From Serratia rubidaea (GTDB lineage: Bacteria > Pseudomonadota > Gammaproteobacteria > Enterobacterales > Enterobacteriaceae), in the NCBI GenBank assembly GCA_901472405.1, contig LR590463.1, positions 1,984,001 to 2,048,000 on the forward strand: DNA of 64,000 bases. Reading direction: 5' to 3'. This document shows, one piece after another, positions 58,341-64,000 of this stretch (the first letter of the stretch is position 1; every line of letters starts with the position of its first letter). The notes below the pieces were generated by a model. That model saw only the letters and a program-made list of their open reading frames with translations, ran no database searches and had not been told where the DNA came from. Both the position numbers and the translations under genes were made by a program.

Positions 58341-59633
58341 TTATGGCCGGTCGCCCTGCAGCACCGTCGGCGGCTGCGGCAGCCCGGCGTCCTGCCGCTG
58401 GCGCGCAACCTGTTTGGCGCTGGCGGTGGCCGCCGCCGGGTTGCCGAACTGGCGGTTGACGTAGTTGCTCAGCGTTGCCACTTCGTCGTCCTTCAGTTCG
58501 CCGGCGAAGGCCGGCATCAGGATCTCGCCCTGCTGCATATGGCGCCGTACGCCGCCGAGGATCACCGCCACCAGATTTTTATTGTCCGCCGCGCCGGTGC
58601 TGCCGTGGCGCAGCAGCGACGGATAGGCGTTAAAGCCGTTTCCCTTGCCGGCGCCGTCGGCGCCGTGGCAGCTGGCGCAGTGGCGGTTGAACAGCGCAGC
58701 GCCGGAAGCGTCCTCAGCGCTGGCGCCGCGCAGCGCCAGGTAATCCTGCGTCGGCCGCCCCCAGGCGTCGCGGGCCTTGCTCTGCGCATCGTCGGCGATG
58801 GGTTTCACGCTGCGCAGATAGGTCGCCATGGCGTGCAGATCGCCGTCCGGCAGGTATTGCAGGCTATGCTCGATAGCCTCCGCCATCGGCCCGGCGGCCG
58901 AGGCGCGGCCGGCGACGTTGCCGGTTTTTAGGTAATCAACCAGCTCTTGCTGCGACCAGCTGCCGATGCCGGCGCGTTGATCCGGCGTGATGTTGTACGC
59001 CGTCCAGCCGCCGAGATCGCCGCCGGCAAAGGCGTTGTCCTCGTCCATCCCCATGGTGAGGGTGCGCGGCGTATGACAGGTGCCGCAGTGCGCCAGCGCC
59101 TCCACCAGGTAGCGGCCGCGGTTCCATTGGTCGCTTTTGGCAGGATCCGGCTGCAGTTCGCCGGCGCTGAAGTTAAACAGCTTCCACAGCCGCATGCCCC
59201 AGCGCTGGTTGAACGGGAAAGCCAGATCGGTGCGCGGCGTCGCCTGGTGCACCGCCGGCTGCGCCAGCAGGTAGGCCTTGATGGCCAGCACGTCGTCGCG
59301 CTTCATTTTGGTGAAGGCGTCGTACGGCATCGCCGGGTAGAGCTGCTGACCGTTTTTACCCACGCCGTCGCGTACCGCCGCGACAAATTCATCGTCGCTC
59401 CAGTTGCCGATGCCGAATTGCCGGTCGGCGGAGATATTGCTGCCGTAAATCACGCCGAACGGCGTGCTGACCGGATAGCCGCCGCCAAACGCCGGGCCGC
59501 CCGGCGCGGTATGGCAGGCGGTGCAGTCGGCGGCGCGCGCCAGATATTCGCCGCGTTTGATCAGCGCCTGGTCGCCGTGCGCCCACAGCGGCGCGGCGGC
59601 CAGCATCAGCGCCAGTAGCGTTTTCTTGTTCAT
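58341..59633 (-). CDS. Tri-haem cytochrome c subunit of a membrane-bound dehydrogenase
   Basis: 430 residues with a signal peptide (MNKKTLLALMLAAAPLWA). Three CxxCH haem sites are visible: CTACH (about residue 37), CGTCH (about 185) and CASCH (about 318), the plan of the cytochrome subunit of gluconate, sorbitol and alcohol dehydrogenases. It passes electrons from the flavoprotein to ubiquinone at the periplasmic side. Its ATG overlaps the flavoprotein stop (ATGA). Confidence 0.9.
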   Translation of the reverse strand: MNKKTLLALMLAAAPLWAHGDQALIKRGEYLARAADCTACHTAPGGPAFGGGYPVSTPFGVIYGSNISADRQFGIGNWSDDEFVAAVRDGVGKNGQQLYPAMPYDAFTKMKRDDVLAIKAYLLAQPAVHQATPRTDLAFPFNQRWGMRLWKLFNFSAGELQPDPAKSDQWNRGRYLVEALAHCGTCHTPRTLTMGMDEDNAFAGGDLGGWTAYNITPDQRAGIGSWSQQELVDYLKTGNVAGRASAAGPMAEAIEHSLQYLPDGDLHAMATYLRSVKPIADDAQSKARDAWGRPTQDYLALRGASAEDASGAALFNRHCASCHGADGAGKGNGFNAYPSLLRHGSTGAADNKNLVAVILGGVRRHMQQGEILMPAFAGELKDDEVATLSNYVNRQFGNPAAATASAKQVARQRQDAGLPQPPTVLQGDRP

Positions 59634-61246
59634 GCCATGCCCCCCAGCAGACTGCCCAGAACGCTGTCCGCCATGCGCAGCGCCAGCGCCACGCCGGTCA
59701 GCGTCGAGTTGACCGTTGAGGCGGAGGGCATAATACCGGTGCCGGCGATAAACAGGTTGGGGTGATCGTGGCTGCGGCAGTCGCCGTCAACCACCGAATC
59801 ACGTGGGTCGCGCCCCATAATCATTGTGCCGGTAATGTGCTGATTGTTGTCATAGACGCCGCGCTGGCTGTACACCGCCTCGCTGCCGCCCATCTGTTTG
59901 ACGATGCGCCGGAAGTCGAGCATCGACTGGTCATAACCGCGGTGCACATACTCCGGGAAGCGGTAGTAGACCTCCAGTTTGGGAATGCCCCAGGCGTCTT
60001 TCTCGGTAGTGCTCAGCCGCACGCGGTTTTCCGGCTCGGGCAGCATCTCCAGCAGGCATTTCAGCTGTACATAGTGCGCAGACTGGAACGCCAGCTTGTC
60101 ATTCAGCGCCTTGCCGTAATAGCCCTGACGGATCAGGCGTTCGGTGAGATAGCGCACCGGCGAGGTATTGGCCAGATCGACCCGCAGCGCCGAACGCTGC
60201 GCCCGAAACGCGCCGTCACGCAGGTTGTTGATGCTGCCGGGGCGCATCGGCCCGCGGCCGAACCACACCGGCTCGTCGGCGTAGAACTCCACCGAGCTGC
60301 CCGGATGGTCCATCAGATTGCGGCCCACCATGCCGGAGCTGTTGGCGATGCCGTGGCGATAGCGCTCGCTGCTCGACAGCAGCAGGATTTTCGGGCTTTC
60401 AATACCGTTGGCGGTCAGAACAAAGCGTTTGCCGCTGACCCGGTGGCTGTGTTTATTACGGTCCAGATAGTGCACCGCCACGATGTTGCCTTTGTCATCG
60501 GCCTCAATGCGGTACACCACCGCATTGGCGACGATGCGCACGCCGGCCTCCAGCGCTTTACGTGCGGAGATGCCGCCGTGATACTGGGCGTCGATCGGGC
60601 AGACCGGCATACAGTTGTTATTGCCGCAGCAGGCCGGACGGCCGTCGTAGGCTATGCTGTTGCGCGCCTGCGGGCCGATGCCGACCTCGTAGCCCAGCCC
60701 GGCGACGCGCTGTTTAATCCGCTCAAACCCGTAGGGCAGCGGGATCCCCGGCAGCGGGTAAGGGCGCGAACGCGGCGAATCCAGATCGCTGTCGCCGGAA
60801 ACCCCCATCTGGTATTCGGCTTCGCAGTAATAAGGCTCCAGATCGGCGTAGCCGATCGGCCAGTCGCGCCCGACGCCGTACAAGCTCTGCAGGCGCATAT
60901 CGTTCGGCAGCAGGCGGAACGCCTGGCCGGCCCAGTGCCAGGTGGTGCCGCCGATGCCGCGCAGATACTGGGCGCGATAGGGATCCGGCCCTTTCTGGAT
61001 CAGGTAGTTGTTATCGTGCGGGATGAACTTGGGCTGCGGCGCCCAGGGCTGCGGCGGAAACGGTTCGGTAAAGTCGCCCTTAAACGGCGAGTCGCGAAAC
61101 AGCGCCACCGCGTGATCGCGCTTGATCTCCGGGCCGGACTCCAGCATCAGCACCGAGGCGCCGGCCTGCGCCATCTTTAGCGCCGCCAGCGAACCGGCGA
61201 TGCCGGCGCCGATCACCACCACATCGGCGCTTAATGAATCAGACAT
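59630..61246 (-). CDS. GMC-type flavoprotein dehydrogenase, large subunit
   Basis: 538 residues. FAD-binding ADVVVIGAGIAGSLAALKMA, then RGIGGTTWHWAGQAFRL, a cysteine cluster ACCGNNNCMPVCP (about residue 215) that binds an Fe-S cluster in related gluconate/fructose dehydrogenases, and a C-terminal NSTLTGVALALRMAD. Oxidises a sugar or sugar acid (gluconate to 2-ketogluconate is the commonest in enterobacteria) in the periplasm. Start MSDSLSADV at 61246 overlaps the small-subunit stop. Confidence 0.88.
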   Translation of the reverse strand: MSDSLSADVVVIGAGIAGSLAALKMAQAGASVLMLESGPEIKRDHAVALFRDSPFKGDFTEPFPPQPWAPQPKFIPHDNNYLIQKGPDPYRAQYLRGIGGTTWHWAGQAFRLLPNDMRLQSLYGVGRDWPIGYADLEPYYCEAEYQMGVSGDSDLDSPRSRPYPLPGIPLPYGFERIKQRVAGLGYEVGIGPQARNSIAYDGRPACCGNNNCMPVCPIDAQYHGGISARKALEAGVRIVANAVVYRIEADDKGNIVAVHYLDRNKHSHRVSGKRFVLTANGIESPKILLLSSSERYRHGIANSSGMVGRNLMDHPGSSVEFYADEPVWFGRGPMRPGSINNLRDGAFRAQRSALRVDLANTSPVRYLTERLIRQGYYGKALNDKLAFQSAHYVQLKCLLEMLPEPENRVRLSTTEKDAWGIPKLEVYYRFPEYVHRGYDQSMLDFRRIVKQMGGSEAVYSQRGVYDNNQHITGTMIMGRDPRDSVVDGDCRSHDHPNLFIAGTGIMPSASTVNSTLTGVALALRMADSVLGSLLGGMA

Positions 61247-61760
61247 GGTTACTCTCCTTCTGCGGCGGCCGGACCCAGAAGTTGGGCTCACCTGGACAAT
61301 AGCTGGGGGGCGTTAACGAATCGCGCACCAGTTGATAGCTGACGATATTTTCGAAGGCGATGCACTCGGGGCGGTCGGCATCGCCGATCACGCCGAGATA
61401 CCAGCCGCTGATTAACGCGTGATACAGGTGCGTCAGCGGGGCGGCGTGCTGGGCCAGCTGCCGCTGCAGGGCGGCGCCGTCCTGGACGTCATGCCGTTGC
61501 AGCAGCGTCGCCAGCGCGTCAAGCAGCGGGTTGAGCTGCGGGAAACGCGGCAGCAGCGCCTGATACAGCCGCTGCGCCAGCTGCGGGTCGGGCAACGGCA
61601 TACCGGTCAGGGCGCGGGAAACGGCGAGGAAATTACCCGGCGTCGGCGCGGCGTCAGGGGCCGCCAGCGCGGCGCGCCCCAACAGGTTCTGAGCGAGGGC
61701 GCCGGCCGCCAGCAACCCCGCCGAGCCGAGCACCAGCCGGCGGCGTGAAATAGCGAACAT
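61239..61760 (-). CDS. Small (gamma) subunit of the membrane-bound dehydrogenase, Tat substrate
   Basis: 173 residues. An N-terminal SRRRLVLGSAGLLAAGALAQ twin-arginine signal, then a helical domain and the motif GVIGDADRPECIAFENIVSY, matching the sugar-dehydrogenase small-subunit family. The Tat signal carries the folded flavoprotein across the membrane in trans. First gene of the three-subunit unit gamma-alpha-cytochrome c. Confidence 0.85.
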   Translation of the reverse strand: MFAISRRRLVLGSAGLLAAGALAQNLLGRAALAAPDAAPTPGNFLAVSRALTGMPLPDPQLAQRLYQALLPRFPQLNPLLDALATLLQRHDVQDGAALQRQLAQHAAPLTHLYHALISGWYLGVIGDADRPECIAFENIVSYQLVRDSLTPPSYCPGEPNFWVRPPQKESNHV

Positions 61761-61781
61761 AAAAATTCCTTCTGGCAGGGG

Positions 61782-62243
61782 TTACTGCAGGGTGGCGGCG
61801 GCGGTTTGCGACGCCTGATTATCCAACTCTTGCTTTGGCGTGCTGACGCCGATTGCGCCGACGACGTCGTCGTCACGCGTCAGCGGGTAGCCGCCGCCGA
61901 GCGCCAGCGCATGCGGGATGGCGAGGACGGTGGTTTCGCCGTTTTGCAGGCGTTGCATAAATTTCAGTGAGGGCGTGCGGTACAGGGCGGAGGTGCGTGC
62001 TTTGCCGAGCGCGGCGTCCACGCAGCCGAGCGGTGCGCCGTCGAAACGCTGGAAGGCCAGCAGCAGGCCGCCGCGGTCCACCACGGCGACGCAGCCGGTG
62101 CTGCGCTGCGCCTGCAGGCTGTGGCGCACGTTGTCGATCAGTTGATTGGCCTGCTGGTTGGTCAGCGGCGCGGCGGCCGCCGCCACGGCGTGGCCGGCGC
62201 TGACAGTGAGCAGCGCGGCGGTTAACAGAAGCATTTTTTTCAT
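61782..62243 (-). CDS. HbpS/GlcG-family secreted protein
   Basis: 153 residues from MKKMLLLTAALLTVSAGHAV (signal peptide). The rest is one GlcG/HbpS domain (VAVVDRGGLLLAFQRFDGAP and PHALALGGGYPLTRDDDVVG), a family with haem-binding and oxidative-sensing members. It lies 21 bases upstream of the dehydrogenase subunits on the same strand, so it may assist haem handling of the tri-haem cytochrome; inferred. ATG at 62243. Confidence 0.8.
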   Translation of the reverse strand: MKKMLLLTAALLTVSAGHAVAAAAAPLTNQQANQLIDNVRHSLQAQRSTGCVAVVDRGGLLLAFQRFDGAPLGCVDAALGKARTSALYRTPSLKFMQRLQNGETTVLAIPHALALGGGYPLTRDDDVVGAIGVSTPKQELDNQASQTAAATLQ

Positions 62244-62412
62244 TACGGTGTTTTTCCAGTGCTGATAGAGAATCAACCTGAGCGCGCGGGCGTAGCCGTC
62301 TGATGCGATTTTCCCGCGCGCTCTGTTTTATGTACCTTTTGGTTCAATTTACTCTGTTGCATGTTTGTTAACAATGTGAAGTTAACGAAAACCAACCGTT
62401 ATTAGAGACCGA

Positions 62413-63300
62413 TCACAATTTGCCGTAGATCGCCTCAAGTGCCTGTTGCCAAACGAAAGGTTCCAGTTGCGAATAGCCGATTTCTTGCGCTTTCATCGCT
62501 TCTACCAGTCCCAACTGCGAGAGCACCGTGGCGCGGCTCTGGTGCGGCTCCACGCCGACGTCCTGCAGCGTTTTCACCACTTCGCCCATCTCTTCGGCGC
62601 GGCGTCGCCCGTGTTCCGCCACCCGGCTAATCAGGTAGTGCGGCAGCCGGTCGTCCCAGCCCAGCGACGGGAAGCTGGCATGCAGCGAATCCAGCACCGG
62701 CTGTTCGACGCCGTAGCGCCGGGCGGCATGCAGGCATTCGACGGTCAGCGCCTCCAGCCCCTTGATCATCACGCTGCGGCACATTTTGATCGCCGAGGCT
62801 TCGCCGATGCGCTCGCTGTAGACGCTGGCGTTAAACCCCAGCCGCTGCAGCCGTTCACCGCCCTCGGCCGCCGCCGGGCCGCCAAGCAGCAGCGGCGTTT
62901 GCAGCCGTTTGGGCGGCACCGGCGCCATCACCGCCACCTCGACATAGCGCGCGTCGCCGGCGCGTTGGATGACCTGCGCCGCGGCGCGTTTGGTATGAGG
63001 CGCAGCGGAGTTCAGATCGAAAAAGTACTGGCCGGCGTGCAGCAGCGGGGCGCACTGCTCGGCGACCGCCAGCGTATTGCCGGCGGTGACGACGGAAAAA
63101 ATCAGCTCGGCGTCGGCCAGCGCCGTCGGTAGCCGTTCGGCCAACCGGCAGCCGCAGCGCTCGGCGGCGGCAATCATCGCCGGCGTTATCTGCCGGTCAT
63201 AGGCGGTCACGCGCGCGCCCTGGGCGCCAAGTTCCTGGGCCAGAATGCCGCCGACTTCGCCAAAGCCGATCAGCGCCACCCGTGGGGAAAAGGTTGTCAT
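62413..63300 (-). CDS. Beta-hydroxyacid-type NAD(P) dehydrogenase
   Basis: 295 residues. N-terminal Rossmann motif ALIGFGEVGGILAQELG, then FFDLNSAAPHTK and MAPVPPKRLQTPLLLGG; the C-terminal helical domain (MCRSVMIKGLEALTVECLHA) resembles the DUF1932 half of phosphogluconate-dehydrogenase-like enzymes. The substrate lysine region is AIKMCRSVMIKG. It shares a direction and 13-base gap with the PrpF-like gene, so both probably act in degradation of an aromatic or dicarboxylic acid. Confidence 0.78.
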   Translation of the reverse strand: MTTFSPRVALIGFGEVGGILAQELGAQGARVTAYDRQITPAMIAAAERCGCRLAERLPTALADAELIFSVVTAGNTLAVAEQCAPLLHAGQYFFDLNSAAPHTKRAAAQVIQRAGDARYVEVAVMAPVPPKRLQTPLLLGGPAAAEGGERLQRLGFNASVYSERIGEASAIKMCRSVMIKGLEALTVECLHAARRYGVEQPVLDSLHASFPSLGWDDRLPHYLISRVAEHGRRRAEEMGEVVKTLQDVGVEPHQSRATVLSQLGLVEAMKAQEIGYSQLEPFVWQQALEAIYGKL

Positions 63301-63313
63301 TGGGTTCTCCATC

Positions 63314-63999
63314 TTAAGCCGGCCAGACCGCGCCGGGAATGCACACTTCGCCGGCGAAAATCAGCCGGGCGCTGCGCAACAGGCCGGCCTGCGTCAGCTC
63401 GCCGTCCGGCGTGCGGCTCAGCAGCACGCTGAATTCGCCGCTGGGATGCTCCACGCTGACGCGCTGTTGCTCGCCGTTGCCGACCTGCGCCAGCGGCTGC
63501 GCCACGCTGCCCGCCAGCAGGCAGCCGCTGGCGACGCTGACCGCACCCAGCACGCCGATCGACGCGTGGCAGCGGTGGGGGATAAAGGTGCGGCTGCTGA
63601 TGGCGCCGCCGGCGCGCGGCGCGGCCAGCAGGGTCATCTTCGGCACGCTGCGCTGGCTGACGTCGCCAAGGTTCATCAGCGGGCCGGCCTGCAGGCGAAT
63701 GCTCTCCAGCCGCTGTTTGAGCCGTTGGTCGGCATCCAGCTGTTCACGGCTTTCGTAGCCGCTGCGGCCGAGATCGGCGGCGCGCAGCAGTACCACCGGC
63801 ATGCCGTTGTCGATACAGGTGACCGCCACGCCGTCAATCAGATCGCTGGCCCGGCCGCTGGGCAACAGGGCGCCGCAGCTGGAGCCGGCGATATCGCGGA
63901 AGATCAGCACGATTTCGGCGGCGCTGCCGGGTACGCCGTCGATGGACAGATCGCCGTCGTAGCGTACCTCGCCGTCCGGGGTGGGGATACGCGCCACCG
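63314..63999 (-). CDS. PrpF/4-oxalomesaconate tautomerase-like protein (5' end outside window)
   Basis: At least 228 residues; the N-terminus lies beyond the window edge. IDNGMPVVLLRAADLGRSGY, RTFIPHRCHASIGVLGAVSV and the end IFAGEVCIPGAVW match the PrpF family, whose members isomerise 2-methylaconitate or 4-oxalomesaconate (GalD). Linkage to a hydroxyacid dehydrogenase favours the 4-oxalomesaconate (gallate/protocatechuate 4,5-cleavage) role, not proved. Confidence 0.8.
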   Translation of the reverse strand, partial: VARIPTPDGEVRYDGDLSIDGVPGSAAEIVLIFRDIAGSSCGALLPSGRASDLIDGVAVTCIDNGMPVVLLRAADLGRSGYESREQLDADQRLKQRLESIRLQAGPLMNLGDVSQRSVPKMTLLAAPRAGGAISSRTFIPHRCHASIGVLGAVSVASGCLLAGSVAQPLAQVGNGEQQRVSVEHPSGEFSVLLSRTPDGELTQAGLLRSARLIFAGEVCIPGAVWPA

Positions 64000-64000
64000 C

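Noticed and set aside
59762-61180. 472-residue frame antisense to the GMC dehydrogenase
   Set aside because: Shadow of the flavoprotein gene, which has clear FAD and cysteine motifs.

Overview
This window is a high-GC enterobacterial chromosome segment, most probably from Serratia. The evidence is the E. coli-like block icd / rluE / nudJ / mnmA / hflD / purB / phoPQ / roxA, a 2,3-butanediol dehydrogenase that reads like Serratia BudC, and close Enterobacterales orthologues throughout. The species cannot be fixed from the sequence. The reading frame is interrupted by about 32 single-base indels, including one in icd. Where a family length is known (roxA, icd, puuC, puuP), restoring one base per site gives the expected protein, so I treat these as probable sequence errors and annotate the full gene span. 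Density is uneven: about 15 of the 32 lie in the first 6.7 kb, so true decay there is not excluded.

Layout. 1-6661 (+): a compact small-molecule cluster with a methyltransferase, a stand-alone AMP-forming ligase, a glutamine-dependent asparagine-synthetase-like enzyme, a TauD-type Fe(II)/2-oxoglutarate oxygenase, an MFS exporter and an alpha/beta hydrolase, the last four joined by ATGA overlaps. 6710-18053: the housekeeping block, with an autoregulatory PhoP box before phoP, a Fic-protein gene splitting the usual mnmA-hflD pair, and a small LprI-like secreted protein between nudJ and rluE. 18243-19967: SOS-controlled umuDC. 20230-29615 is an accessory region: an AT-rich acyltransferase, a class A acid phosphatase, an RTX-repeat protein, a Bor/Iss lipoprotein, a six-repeat type I-F CRISPR array without cas genes in the window, a PF10014-type dioxygenase coupled to a PLP enzyme, small membrane proteins and a membrane-anchored winged-helix regulator.

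29960-41332: a universal stress protein, budC, the putrescine-utilisation locus puuBCRD / puuAP (no puuE seen), a YddG-like exporter and the nucleoside channel Tsx. 41381-46116: a small unknown protein, CigR, a pesticin/lysozyme-like muramidase candidate overlapping a secreted LprI-like protein (a likely effector/immunity pair), a periplasmic chorismate mutase and a penicillin-binding-protein-like serine hydrolase. 46396-51524: histidine degradation genes hutG, hutI, hutC, hutF and hutD (the formylglutamate route) with HutC-type operators. 51606-55333: sucrose genes cscR, cscA and cscB with operators and a CRP site.

55486-63997: a metabolite:H+ symporter, a second RTX protein paralogous to the one 33 kb earlier (same C-terminus and same upstream element), a membrane-bound flavoprotein/cytochrome c dehydrogenase operon with an HbpS-like protein, and the start of an operon with a beta-hydroxyacid-type dehydrogenase and a PrpF/oxalomesaconate-tautomerase-like protein cut by the window edge.

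The most interesting unexplained units are the 5' biosynthetic cluster, the muramidase/LprI pair, the twin RTX proteins with a shared promoter-proximal element, the dioxygenase/PLP pair, and the cas-less I-F array that keeps a leader with an IHF-like site.
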